Of a stretch of DNA of 34,425 nt, positions 1 to 7,883 are shown piece after piece. This stretch comes from Alphaproteobacteria bacterium (lineage in GTDB: Bacteria; Pseudomonadota; Alphaproteobacteria; Micropepsales; Micropepsaceae): positions 1 through 34,425 of the forward strand of contig CANJIS010000021.1 of assembly GCA_947474565.1 (NCBI GenBank), written 5' to 3'. The notes under the pieces are model-generated. The model was not told the origin of the DNA. It did no database searches and saw only the letters and a program-made list of their open reading frames with translations. The position numbers and the translations under genes are program-made. How positions within the stretch are numbered: position 1 is the first letter of the stretch; every line of letters starts with the position of its first letter.

Positions 1-135
1 GCTAACCGGACGGTGGCTGGCTGGACGGTGGCTAGAGGGCGCTGGTTAGGCTCGCCGCCATAGGGAATCTATTGGGGGGTACATTGGTGGGTAGAGACCC
101 AAAACCATCGTAACCCGTTGTTTTTGAATCGGCGT

Positions 136-225
136 TGGCGGACAGGGTGGGATTCGAACCCACGGAACCCTTGCAGGTTCGCCGCATTTCGAGTGCGGTG
201 CCATCGACCACTCGACCACCTGTCC
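136..225 (-). tRNA. tRNA-Ser (anticodon CGA)
   Basis: The minus strand folds as a class II tRNA. The acceptor stem GGACAGG pairs with CCTGTCC, followed by discriminator G and an encoded CCA. The anticodon loop CTCGAAA gives CGA, a long variable arm typical of serine tRNAs is present, and the T-loop GTTCGAATC is intact. Length is 90 nt including CCA. Confidence 0.95.
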
Positions 226-330
226 ACCGGCGGTGATAATTGAGAGCGTCCGGGATGGCAAGCGTTTGGGAAACGGCGCTTTTTTACGGCACTTCGCGTT
301 TCTGAGCCCGGCTGCGACGGCGATGGATGG

Positions 331-1158
331 CTAGAGAGCGCCGGCGGCAAATGTGTCGCAACCCGGCAAATCACCCTCCAGCCCACGCTGAAACCAGCGC
401 CGGCGCTGCGCGCTGGAGCCGTGCGTGAAACTGTCGGGCACCACATAACCCTGCCCCTGTTTTTGCAGCGTGTCGTCACCCACCGATGCGGCTGCCGCCA
501 GCCCCTGCTCGACATCACCCGCCTCCAAAAGATGGAAGCGCTGATCGGCTCTTTTGGCCCAGACGCCGGCATAGCAATCGGCCTGCAATTCCATCCGCAC
601 GGCATCGCTGTCTGCGCCGCGTTCGCCCGCCCGGTGGCGGTCCATCGTGCCCATCAGCGCCTGAATATGGTGGCCATACTCATGCGCCAGCACATAGGCG
701 CGCGCGAATTCACCCGGCGCGCCGAAACGCGTTTCCAGTTCGCGGAAAAAATTCAGGTCGACATAGATCGTCTGGTCGGACGGGCAATAGAACGGCCCCG
801 CCGAGGCCTGGCCGTTTCCACAGGCCGTGGGCGTCGCATCATCGTAGGTCACGAAGGTCGCGGGGGAAAAGCGCAAGCCTTGTTCCTGCATCAGCGGTCC
901 CCACACATCCTCTGCCGAACCGACAATGCGGCGCGAGAAATCAAAAGAAGCATCTTGGGCGCCGGCCGGCTGGCGTTGCCCCGGCATGCTCTCCGAACCG
1001 CCATTGAGCAGCGATGAGGGATCAACACCGAACAGCAGCGAAACAACGATCACCGCCACCATGCCCAGGCCGCCGCCGCCCAGGACAATGCCGCGCCCGC
1101 CAAAACCGCCGCGCCGGTCCTGGACATTGTCCGAGGGTCGTAAATCGTCCCACCGCAT
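331..1158 (-). CDS. YpfJ-type neutral zinc metallopeptidase
   Basis: This is a predicted membrane-anchored zinc metallopeptidase of the YpfJ/Zn_peptidase family (PF04228 type). The N-terminus MRWDDLRPSDNVQDRRGG is the usual family opening. A glycine-rich stretch and one transmembrane segment (about residues 30-44) follow, then the periplasmic or extracellular catalytic part. The zinc motif HEYGHH lies at residues 159-164, with family Cys residues before it (CG near 113, C125). I chose the start at 1158 because it matches the family N-terminus and has a GAGGCGG ribosome-binding site; the frame is open five codons further. The natural substrate is not known for this family. Antisense open frames here are shadows. 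Confidence 0.9.
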   Translation of the reverse strand: MRWDDLRPSDNVQDRRGGFGGRGIVLGGGGLGMVAVIVVSLLFGVDPSSLLNGGSESMPGQRQPAGAQDASFDFSRRIVGSAEDVWGPLMQEQGLRFSPATFVTYDDATPTACGNGQASAGPFYCPSDQTIYVDLNFFRELETRFGAPGEFARAYVLAHEYGHHIQALMGTMDRHRAGERGADSDAVRMELQADCYAGVWAKRADQRFHLLEAGDVEQGLAAAASVGDDTLQKQGQGYVVPDSFTHGSSAQRRRWFQRGLEGDLPGCDTFAAGAL

Positions 1159-1235
1159 GAAAGCCCGCCTCAAACCTGAAAAATCTTACCGTAATAAGCC
1201 GGACGCGCCCAAAAGGCTCCGCGTTTGTGCCGGGG

Positions 1236-1676
1236 CTACTTCGCGCTTTTGAGACCCGCCGCCACGTCCGCCGAGGCTGTGCCCGTGACGATGGTTTCGA
1301 TCTTGATGGCGCTCTTGGCATCCAGCGGCGCCGTGCCTGTCTTGGCGCCATTGGCGTGCAGCAGGAAGGCGACCAGGTTCAGATACACATCGTCGCTGAG
1401 ACTGCCCGGATCATTCTGGGGCATTTCGATCCGCACAGACGTATAAAGCTCGGCCGCCGTGTCATGGCCCCACAGATCAACAAAGTCCTTGCCCACCAGC
1501 GGCTGCGCCTCGCCCAGGCCTTGCAGCCTGGCGCCATGGCACATCATGCAATGATCGATATAGGCGGTGCGTCCCGCATCCACCTGGGCAGCGGTGAAGG
1601 GACCTGCGGGCAAGTCCTGCGCAGAAGCTCCGGAAGCCAGCAGAAGCAAAGCGGCAATGACGGGAAATGCGCGCAT
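1236..1676 (-). CDS. Small exported mono-haem c-type cytochrome
   Basis: This is a periplasmic electron carrier of about 146 residues. A signal peptide (MRAFPVIAALLLLASGASAQ) precedes a class I cytochrome c fold. One haem-binding motif, CMMCH, sits about 45 residues in, and a Met after the helix near 'EMPQNDPG' is a plausible axial ligand. The frame also opens two codons earlier at 1682; the 1676 start gives the cleaner signal peptide. It lies just downstream of rlmJ on the same strand (gap under 15 bases), so the two may be co-transcribed. No specific redox partner can be named from the sequence. Confidence 0.85.
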   Translation of the reverse strand: MRAFPVIAALLLLASGASAQDLPAGPFTAAQVDAGRTAYIDHCMMCHGARLQGLGEAQPLVGKDFVDLWGHDTAAELYTSVRIEMPQNDPGSLSDDVYLNLVAFLLHANGAKTGTAPLDAKSAIKIETIVTGTASADVAAGLKSAK

Positions 1677-1685
1677 GGGCAAATC

Positions 1686-2501
1686 CTATGCTTCCCGCTT
1701 CAGCCATTCCAGTGCCGCCTTGCCGCCGGGCAGGCGGGGCGCCACCAGCGCCAACATCGCCTCCATATCGGTATCGAAACCGAAAGGCGGGTTCAGCACC
1801 AGCAAGCCCGTTTTGCCCAGCTTGCCTTCCGGTGCGGCGATGGACACATCCATCGTCAGCGCCGTCACCGTGGTGGGAAGCCCGGCCAGCACTTCGCCGC
1901 AAAAGCTGCGTGCCGCTGCCTGCGACTTGACGGGATACCAGATCAGGAAAATGCCGGTGGCGAAGCGGGCGATGCCCTGCTTCACCGCCGCCGCCAATGT
2001 TTCGAATTCATCCTCGGCTTCGAACGGCGGATCGAGCAGCACCAGCCCACGCCGCTCCGGCGGCGGCAACAGGGCGGCAAGGGCGCGATAGCCGTCGCCC
2101 TCCTCCACCCGCGCCTTGCGGAATATCGCGAGGGTATTTTTCAATTCCTCTGCTTCCTCAGGATGCTTCTCCACCGCGACCAGCCGGTCCTGGGGCCGCA
2201 GCAGCTTGGCTGCGATCAAGGGTGAGCCGGGATAGGCGCGGGCGTCAGCGGCAAGGGACAGATAGGTCTGAAGCGCCTCGACCTGGCTGGTAAGCCCGCG
2301 CACCGCTTCAATCCCGGTTTCGGCTTCCCCGGTGCGCTTGGCGGCATTGGAGCCAAGATCATAAAGCCCGCGCCCGCCATGGGCGTCGATCACCGCAAAT
2401 GGCGCATCCTTGCGGCGCAAATGCAGCAGAAGACGGACCAGGGCGAGGTGCTTGACCACATCGGCGAAATTGCCGGCATGAAAGGCGTGGCGGTAATTCA
2501 T
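1686..2501 (-). CDS. rlmJ: 23S rRNA (adenine(2030)-N6)-methyltransferase RlmJ
   Basis: This enzyme transfers a methyl group from S-adenosylmethionine to N6 of A2030 in 23S rRNA. The family start MNYRHAFHAGNFADVVKHL is present. The SAM-binding region follows (AVIDAHGGRGLYDL, residues 37-49), and the catalytic N6-adenine methyltransferase motif is DPPF at 157-160. At 271 residues it has the usual length and ends normally. A strong terminator-like hairpin lies only about 20 bases upstream of the start on the same strand (2524-2557), so rlmJ is either transcribed from a promoter inside that short gap or subject to attenuation. Confidence 0.95.
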   Translation of the reverse strand: MNYRHAFHAGNFADVVKHLALVRLLLHLRRKDAPFAVIDAHGGRGLYDLGSNAAKRTGEAETGIEAVRGLTSQVEALQTYLSLAADARAYPGSPLIAAKLLRPQDRLVAVEKHPEEAEELKNTLAIFRKARVEEGDGYRALAALLPPPERRGLVLLDPPFEAEDEFETLAAAVKQGIARFATGIFLIWYPVKSQAAARSFCGEVLAGLPTTVTALTMDVSIAAPEGKLGKTGLLVLNPPFGFDTDMEAMLALVAPRLPGGKAALEWLKREA

Positions 2502-2523
2502 GGCGCGATATTAGCGCAAGCCG

Positions 2524-2557
2524 CAAAAAGAAAACCCCGGGCTTTCGCCACGGGGTT
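2524..2557 (-). terminator. Intrinsic terminator upstream of rlmJ (minus strand)
   Basis: On the minus strand AACCCCG pairs with CGGGGTT (2551-2557 with 2533-2539), followed by the T-rich tract TTTTCTTTTT. A second hairpin, GCCGGTAC with GTACCCGGC (2566-2586, one bulge), lies just before it. No convincing gene ends here, so it may close a small RNA or act as a leader attenuator of rlmJ. Confidence 0.6.
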
Positions 2558-2781
2558 CAAGGGGGGCCGGTACAGAGGTACCCGGCGCGCTCCCTATCGC
2601 CGGTTTGCATGACAGTTCGATGATCGGACCCGGTTTTTCCCAGTGTTTACACATATTCTGCGTCATCATGTCCGCACGGGACAGTTCGCGACAAAGCACG
2701 CTTTTTCCGCCGCAGTTGGTTCATGCCGAGTTCATCGCCCGCGCGTTATTTCCTTGGGCAGACATGCAAGAGGAAATCACC
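2558..2781. other. Intergenic region between rlmJ and the RcnB-like gene
   Basis: This gap separates divergent genes. A 62-codon minus frame (2511-2699) runs through the terminator hairpin and has no recognisable domain, so I do not call it a gene. The minus-strand part nearest rlmJ is structured (a hairpin at 2566-2586 plus the terminator) and is a candidate small RNA or leader. No clear promoter boxes were identified. Confidence 0.4.
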
Positions 2782-3096
2782 ATGAAAAAACTGGTCACGC
2801 TTATCGCTACCGCCGCGCTTCTGGCGGGCACGGGCAGCGCCTTCGCTCAGCCCGGCCGTAACGATCGCCATGACGATCATCGCGGCCCGGCCATGCAGGG
2901 CCCCAGCCATCCCAATTGGCGCCAGGGTGGCCGTATCGACCGCAACGATTGGGGCCGCGGCAGGCGGGTGGATTATCGCAGCCATCATCTGCGCACCCCG
3001 CCGCGCGGCTATGAATGGCGCCAGGTGGACAACAACTATGTGTTGGCCGCCGTCGCCACCGGCCTGATCGCTTCGGTGATCCTGGCCAACCAATAA
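2782..3096 (+). CDS. RcnB-family exported protein
   Basis: This is a periplasmic protein of 104 residues resembling RcnB, which in enterobacteria modulates nickel/cobalt homeostasis; metal binding here is inferred only. A signal peptide (MKKLVTLIATAALLAGTGSAFA) is followed by a His/Asp/Arg-rich segment (NDRHDDHRG). The typical RcnB tail comes next, with 'LRTPPRGYEWRQVDNNYVL' and a C-terminal hydrophobic stretch that can insert in the membrane (VATGLIASVILANQ). The ATG at 2782 is preceded by AAGAGGAAA; the frame is open far upstream, but that part shows no protein character. The gene is followed by a strong terminator. Confidence 0.85.
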   Translation: MKKLVTLIATAALLAGTGSAFAQPGRNDRHDDHRGPAMQGPSHPNWRQGGRIDRNDWGRGRRVDYRSHHLRTPPRGYEWRQVDNNYVLAAVATGLIASVILANQ

Positions 3097-3116
3097 GCAG
3101 TAGTCACACGGCAACA

Positions 3117-3152
3117 AGCGGCGCGCTCGCGATGAGCGCGCCGCTTTGTTTT
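3117..3152. terminator. Bidirectional intrinsic terminator
   Basis: A perfect 12-bp inverted repeat (AGCGGCGCGCTC, loop GCGAT, GAGCGCGCCGCT) is followed by TTGTTTT on the plus strand. It lies between the convergent RcnB-like gene and the alpha-CTD-like gene and probably serves the former. Confidence 0.8.
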
Positions 3153-3373
3153 CAGGACATCTGTCCGGCACCGTTATGAGCGCGCAAGCGCGCCACCGAT
3201 GTGGGCCCGAAATGGGGAAGCGAAAGCAGATCGCGGTCGCTCCATTCGGCCGCGTCAGCCACGGTGCGGATACCGGCGCGCACCAGGGCATTGGTAGCGC
3301 GCTTGGGCAGGCTCAATTCTTCAATGGCGACGGGTGCCGGCATCGTCTGGCCCAACACGCCACCGCTCATCAC
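3152..3373 (-). CDS. Mini-protein resembling the RNA polymerase alpha C-terminal domain
   Basis: This is a 73-residue protein. Its core (IEELSLPKRATNALVRAGI, then TVADAAEWSDRDLLSLPHFG and TSVARLRA) matches the helix-hairpin-helix fold of the RNA polymerase alpha CTD, including the 'L..R..N.L..AGI.T' and 'L...P.FG..S..RL' signatures. It has no alpha N-terminal domain. The start is GTG at 3373 or the adjacent ATG at 3370, and it overlaps the stop of the upstream gene, which indicates translational coupling. Such stand-alone domains could bind DNA or sigma/activator surfaces, but the role here is inference. Confidence 0.75.
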   Translation of the reverse strand: MMSGGVLGQTMPAPVAIEELSLPKRATNALVRAGIRTVADAAEWSDRDLLSLPHFGPTSVARLRAHNGAGQMS

Positions 3374-3872
3374 GCCACTGCCTTGGGCCGTTCGCCCGCG
3401 CCGGGAATCTCATGCACGGGCAAAGTGAGATTGAGTTCGTGGAAGGCCAGAGCCCGCGCCAGGGCGCCGGTGGCGATTTCCAGGATGCGGCGCTTTTCCG
3501 GAATGGCGATCCAGCGCATATGCGCGTCCAGCAATGCCGGGCCGTCTCCTTGCGCCGCCGCCAGCAGCGTCAGCACCTGGCGCTCATCGGCAGTGATGGC
3601 GGCACAGCCCGGCGCACCGATCAGAAATTGCCGCCGGCTGGCCACCGCCAGCGCCTGCAAAAAGGTGCAGAAGGTGACAAAAGATCCGGTCCATCCTCGC
3701 CGCACGCGGACGCAAAAGTGTCCATCATCACGGGGCAGGAAGATCGCCCGATCGCGACCCGCCGCCAGGACCACACCAGCAGATATTCGGCGGGGCTGAA
3801 ATTCTGAACCTCTCCCACCACCGTGACATCTGCCTTACTGGCATCTCCCTTACTGGGCAGCGCGTACGCCAT
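3370..3872 (-). pseudogene. Unknown-function gene with a one-base frame break
   Basis: Two overlapping minus frames read as one protein of about 167 residues. The first (from 3872) includes 'FSPAEYLLVWSWRRVAIGR' and 'MMDTFASACGEDGPDLLS'. The second (ending at 3370) continues with 'FLQALAVASRRQFLIGAPG' and 'TADERQVLTLLAAAQ'. The switch occurs at a CTTTTG run (about 3682-3686 on the minus strand), where adding one T restores a single frame. I cannot name the family. Its stop overlaps the start of the alpha-CTD-like gene, so the two form a coupled pair. This is either a true pseudogene or a homopolymer consensus error. Confidence 0.6.
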
Positions 3873-3914
3873 CTGGCTTCTCCACGGCTCAACACCCCAC
3901 CATTATAATTGCGA

Positions 3915-3943
3915 TTGATTTGCAATTGCAAATAAAATATATG
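3915..3943 (+). promoter_or_regulatory. Putative promoter with palindromic operator before the GT41 gene
   Basis: A -35-like TTGATT (3915-3920) and a -10-like TATATG (3938-3943) are 17 bases apart. The spacer overlaps a perfect 16-bp palindrome, ATTTGCAATTGCAAAT (3918-3933), and a further TTGCGA lies at 3909-3914. Repeated TTGC(A/G)A units loosely resemble metal-regulator boxes of Alphaproteobacteria, but the regulator is unknown. The surrounding stretch is much more AT-rich than its neighbours. Confidence 0.5.
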
Positions 3944-4000
3944 ACAGAGGCTGTGTTTTCCGTGCCCTCAGGAGGCAATCGGGTTTGCTAGTGTGCCGCC

Positions 4001-6610
4001 ATGAACCCCGCCCAGCTTCAAGCCCTCAGCGATCAGGCCGTCGCTCTGATTCAAGCCGGCCGCCTTGCCGAATGCGAGCAGGTCTGCATCCAGCTTCGCC
4101 AAGCTGATCCCAAGGCTTTTATCGGCTGCTATCTGCAAGGCGTGATTCAATTCGGGCGCGGCGAAAAGCTGCCGGCCAAATCCTCGCTGGAAGCGGCCAT
4201 CGCCGCTGAGCCCTTTGCGCCGCAACCCTGGATCTATCACGGGCTGTTGCTGGAAGCGGACGCCAGGGATGACCAGGCGCTTGCCAGCTACAGCAAGGCG
4301 CTGGCGTTGCAGCCCGACATGGTGGAAGCCATGGCCCATCGCGGCAATGTGCTGCAGCGGCAGCGGCGCTTCGCCAACGCGTTCGCTGATTTCGATCTGG
4401 CCGCAAAATTGCGGCCCGATTTTGTGCCCGCACTGATTGGCCGTGGCCTGGCGCTGGAAAGCCTGGGCAGGCTGGAAGAAGCGCTGGCGGCGTTCGATCA
4501 GATTCTGGCGCGCGATCCCAATTTTGCCGCTGCCTGGAACAGCCGCGGCACGGTGCTCAGAGCTGCCAAGCGTTTGGATGAAGCCTTGGCCAGCGTGGAC
4601 AAGGCGCTTTCTCTGCAAGCCGACTATGCCGATGCCTGGAACAATCGCGGCAACATTCTGCGCGACATGAAACAGCCGGAGGACGCGATGGCCTGTTACG
4701 ACAAGGCCATCGCGATTGCGCCGGGTCATGCCTTGGCCTGGAACAATCGCGGTTTGGCGCTCAGGACCATGAAGCGCACCGAAGAGTCGCTGGCCAGTTA
4801 CGACAAGGCCATCGCCATTGCCCCCACCCATGCCTATGCTTGGGACAATCGGGGCGTCGTGCTGCTGGACCAGAAAAAGCCGCAGGACGCGCTGGCCTGT
4901 TTCGACAAGGCGGTGGGTTTTCAACCCGACCATGCCGATGCCTGGAACAATCGCGGGTTTGCGCTCAAGCTGCTGAAGCGGCTGGATGAGGCGCTGGCCA
5001 GCATCGACAAAACAATCCAGCTCAATCCCAATTCGGCGGAAGCCTGGAGCAACCGCTGCGCCACCCTGCACGACATGAAGCAGCCGGAAGAAGCCCTGGC
5101 CGCCGCCAACAAGGCGCTGCAACTGCGGCCGGATGACGCCCACGCCTGGAACAACCAGGCCGCCGTGCTGATGGATTTGAACCGGTTTGAAGAAGCGGCG
5201 GAAAGCTGTGCCCGGGCGATGGCGATCGATCCGGATTATGACCTGATCCTGGGCCATTACCTGGCCGCCAAGATGAAGGCCTGTGACTGGAACGGGCTGG
5301 AAGAAAATCTGGCGCGCTGCGCCGCCGCCATCGAAGCGAGACAGAACATCATCGCGCCCTTCACCTTGCTGGGCGTACTGGGCGATCCCGATTTGCAAAA
5401 GAAAGCGGCGCGGATTTTTTCAGAAGCGCGCTATCCGGCGCGGCCCCTTCCGGCATTTCCGACGCGCGCCAGCAGCGGCAAAATCCGCATCGGCTACTTC
5501 TCCGCCGATTTTCATCATCACGCCACCGCCTTCCTGATGGCGCAAATGCTGGAAGCGCATGACGTTTCGCGCTTTGAACTGACCGGATTTTCTTTCGGCC
5601 CCGATACCGGCGACGCCATGCGCGAGCGCATCCGCGTGCCGTTTCACGAATTTATCGATGTGCGCGGGATGAGCGACGCCCAGATCGCCCGCCTGTCGCG
5701 CGAACGGGGCATTGATATCGCGGTGGACCTGAAAGGCCACACCCAGGATTCACGGGAGAATATTTTCGCGGAAGGCGCCGCCCCGATACAGGTTCAATAT
5801 CTCGGCTATCCCGGAACCATGGGCGCCGATTACATCCATTACCTGATTGCCGACCACACCATCATTCCGGCGGGGGCCGAAGGCGATTACACGGAAAAAG
5901 TGGTGCGCCTGCCCCACTCCTACCAGCCCAACGATTCCACGCGGAAAATCTCGTCGCGGGTTTTCACGCGCGCTGAAGTGGGCTTGCCGCCTTCCGGCTT
6001 TGTGTTCAGCTGTTTCAACAATGGCTACAAAATCCTGCCCGCCACCTTCGACAGCTGGATGCGGATTTTGAAGACGGTGGATGGCAGCGTGTTGTGGCTG
6101 CGGGAAGACAACAAGTCCGCTTCCGAAAATCTGCGCCGCCAGGCCATCGCAAAAGGCGTGGACCCCGCGCGGCTGGTTTTCAGCGGCTTTATGAAGGTGG
6201 ATGACCATCTGGCGCGGCAGAAGCTGGCGGATCTGTTTCTCGACACATTGCCCTACAACGCCCACACCACCGCCAGCGACGCGTTGTGGGCGGGCGTGCC
6301 GGTGCTGACTTTCATGGGAAAATCCTTCGCCAGCCGGGTGGCCGCCAGTTTGCTGAACGCGGTTGGCCTGCCCGAACTCGTTACCGAAACGCCGGACGAT
6401 TATGCGGCGCTGGCGATTGCCTTAGGTAGCGACCCGGCAAGGCTGGCAGCGATCAAGCAAAAGCTGGCGGACAATCGCACCACGGCACCGCTGTTCAACG
6501 GCAAGCTGACCGCGCGGCATCTGGAGGCGGCCTACGACGCCATGCTGGCGCGCCACCGCCAAGGCCTTGCGCCCGATCACATCGACGTGGCTTCTCAAGC
6601 GCTTGAGTGA
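4001..6610 (+). CDS. TPR-containing O-GlcNAc transferase-like (SPINDLY/GT41) glycosyltransferase
   Basis: This is a large (869 residue) predicted cytoplasmic glycosyltransferase. Residues from about 1 to 430 are a solenoid of 34-residue TPR units, many containing 'AWNNRG' and 'ALASYDKAIA'. The C-terminal half (from about 485) is the GT41 catalytic region, with 'KIRIGYFSADFHHHATAFL', 'VDLKGHTQDSR', 'IQVQYLGYPGTMGADYIHY' and 'DTLPYNAHTTASDALWAGVP'. His in 'DFHHHA' and Lys in 'NNGYKILP' match conserved family positions. GT41 proteins move a sugar from a nucleotide sugar (GlcNAc or, in bacteria, others) to Ser/Thr of proteins; the substrate here is unknown. There is no signal peptide. The start codon follows a stop at 3989 and has no close ribosome-binding site (AGGAGG lies 27 bases upstream). 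Confidence 0.9.
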   Translation: MNPAQLQALSDQAVALIQAGRLAECEQVCIQLRQADPKAFIGCYLQGVIQFGRGEKLPAKSSLEAAIAAEPFAPQPWIYHGLLLEADARDDQALASYSKALALQPDMVEAMAHRGNVLQRQRRFANAFADFDLAAKLRPDFVPALIGRGLALESLGRLEEALAAFDQILARDPNFAAAWNSRGTVLRAAKRLDEALASVDKALSLQADYADAWNNRGNILRDMKQPEDAMACYDKAIAIAPGHALAWNNRGLALRTMKRTEESLASYDKAIAIAPTHAYAWDNRGVVLLDQKKPQDALACFDKAVGFQPDHADAWNNRGFALKLLKRLDEALASIDKTIQLNPNSAEAWSNRCATLHDMKQPEEALAAANKALQLRPDDAHAWNNQAAVLMDLNRFEEAAESCARAMAIDPDYDLILGHYLAAKMKACDWNGLEENLARCAAAIEARQNIIAPFTLLGVLGDPDLQKKAARIFSEARYPARPLPAFPTRASSGKIRIGYFSADFHHHATAFLMAQMLEAHDVSRFELTGFSFGPDTGDAMRERIRVPFHEFIDVRGMSDAQIARLSRERGIDIAVDLKGHTQDSRENIFAEGAAPIQVQYLGYPGTMGADYIHYLIADHTIIPAGAEGDYTEKVVRLPHSYQPNDSTRKISSRVFTRAEVGLPPSGFVFSCFNNGYKILPATFDSWMRILKTVDGSVLWLREDNKSASENLRRQAIAKGVDPARLVFSGFMKVDDHLARQKLADLFLDTLPYNAHTTASDALWAGVPVLTFMGKSFASRVAASLLNAVGLPELVTETPDDYAALAIALGSDPARLAAIKQKLADNRTTAPLFNGKLTARHLEAAYDAMLARHRQGLAPDHIDVASQALE

Positions 6611-6663
6611 ACAGTGCTGACTTAAGAACCTTCTTGCCCAACCTTCGCTGCGCCAACCTGTAG

Positions 6664-7629
6664 CACCCCTGGAGTCGGCATCCTGGGGTAAATGACAAAA
6701 ATTATCTGCCGGCAATCGTTGAGAATATTCGAAAAAATGCGACGGCAGAGAAAGAGGAGAAGGAGCGTCAATCGGCTGAGGCCGAGGAGAAGCGCAAAGC
6801 AGCTGCGGCTGAGCGGGAGGCCAAACGAAAAGAAGAGGAAATAGCAAAGGAGAAAAAGCGCAGAGACCGTGAAGAAAATGCGGTCTTTCTTGGCCTGTCC
6901 ACCAAGGAATTAATTCTGGGAACGCTAGGGGCTCTGCTCGTAATCGCGGTTCTTGTCGCACTTTTCTGGCATAGCAATCAAACACCGACCGTTCTTAACG
7001 CGCCCGTAGAAGCGACCACACAAAGCGAGCCCACTCCCCAGGCCAGTGCAACTCCAAGCTTCGATTGCGGCCGAGTTCAAAGCGCTGTACTTAAATTGAT
7101 ATGCAGTACACCGGAATTGGCGGCTTTAGATCGTCAATTAGCGAGCGCTTACTCCGACGCCTTGGCGAAAGCTCCTTCACGCAACGCCTTGCGAGATGAA
7201 GAGAGAGTCTGGATCAGAAGCAGAAATAACTCTGATGCTGAAGTAGAAAAAATTCGCGGGATGTATCAATCCAGAATTGCCGCCCTTAGAGACATTTCTG
7301 CAGATCCATTTGCTGCAACCACACCTTCGATAGGTGCCAACTCGGTCAACATCACCCCCTCTGTCAGCCCAAGTTTTGATTGTCGCGCAGCTAGCAAGCC
7401 TTCGGAACGATTGATCTGCTCCAGCCCTTCGCTATCCGCCCTGGATGTTGAAATCGCCACGCTTTATGCGCAGGCACGCGTAAGGGCGGCGGATTCGCCC
7501 ACTCTCATTGATGAGCAAAAAGGGTGGCTGTATCAGAGAGACGATTGCGTCACGATAGCGTGCTTGACGCAAAGCTATGTAGAACGCAGGGCCAATATCA
7601 ACCGCTGGCTTGCCTCCAACAATCGCTGA
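6664..7629 (+). pseudogene. Membrane protein with two DUF1311/LprI-like repeats, start codon missing
   Basis: The frame is open from just after a TAG at 6661 to 7629 (321 codons) but has no ATG or GTG; its first TTG is at 7096, in mid-domain. The translation has a highly charged helix rich in E, K, R and A (6727-6880), a transmembrane segment (about 6910-6965), and two DUF1311-like units: 'FDCGRVQSAVLKLICSTPEL' and 'FDCRAASKPSERLICSSPSL', each with paired Cys and the 'ALD' turn. An ATG at 6692 in another frame has a GGGG ribosome-binding site and would join if one A were added to the A6 run at 6732-6737. The segment is less GC-rich than its neighbours. Confidence 0.65.
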
Positions 7630-7694
7630 GCATGGAGCACGATTAAATGACCAAACAGGCCGGCGGGCACCGCGAACGAGCGTAAGCGAGAGAG

Positions 7695-7778
7695 TGGTGC
7701 CCCCGGCCGGACTTGAACCAGCACGCCTTGCGGCAATAGATTTTGAGTCTACCGCGTCTACCATTCCACCACGGGGGC
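7695..7778 (-). tRNA. tRNA-Leu (anticodon CAA)
   Basis: The minus strand shows acceptor stem GCCCCCG with CGGGGGC, discriminator A and encoded CCA. The anticodon arm TAGA-CTCAAAA-TCTA gives CAA, and the long variable arm marks a class II leucine tRNA. The T-arm GGTTCAAGTCC is intact. Confidence 0.95.
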
Positions 7779-7883
7779 ACGAGGCCGGGAATATAGCGGC
7801 GCTTTTTGCGGGGTCAAACGGGGACAATTCCGGCCAAAATCAGGGCTTTGCAGGCAGGCCCCCAGCCGCGATAATGCGCTCCC

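Noticed and set aside
1-60. Twice-repeated GGACGGTGGCT and an inverted GCTAACC/GGTTAGG at the left edge
   Set aside because: Too short and cut by the window edge to be called; could be chance in GC-rich DNA.
2511-2699. 62-codon minus frame upstream of rlmJ
   Set aside because: It runs through a strong terminator hairpin and its T-run and matches nothing I recognise; an RNA role is more likely.
3968-5398. 476-codon minus frame opposite the GT41 gene
   Set aside because: It mirrors the TPR repeats on the other strand, has no known domain and its repeats only reflect the sense-strand repeats.
6607-6663. GTG at 6607 as start of the DUF1311 gene
   Set aside because: An in-frame TAG at 6661 separates it from the domain-bearing part and the leader has no protein-like pattern.
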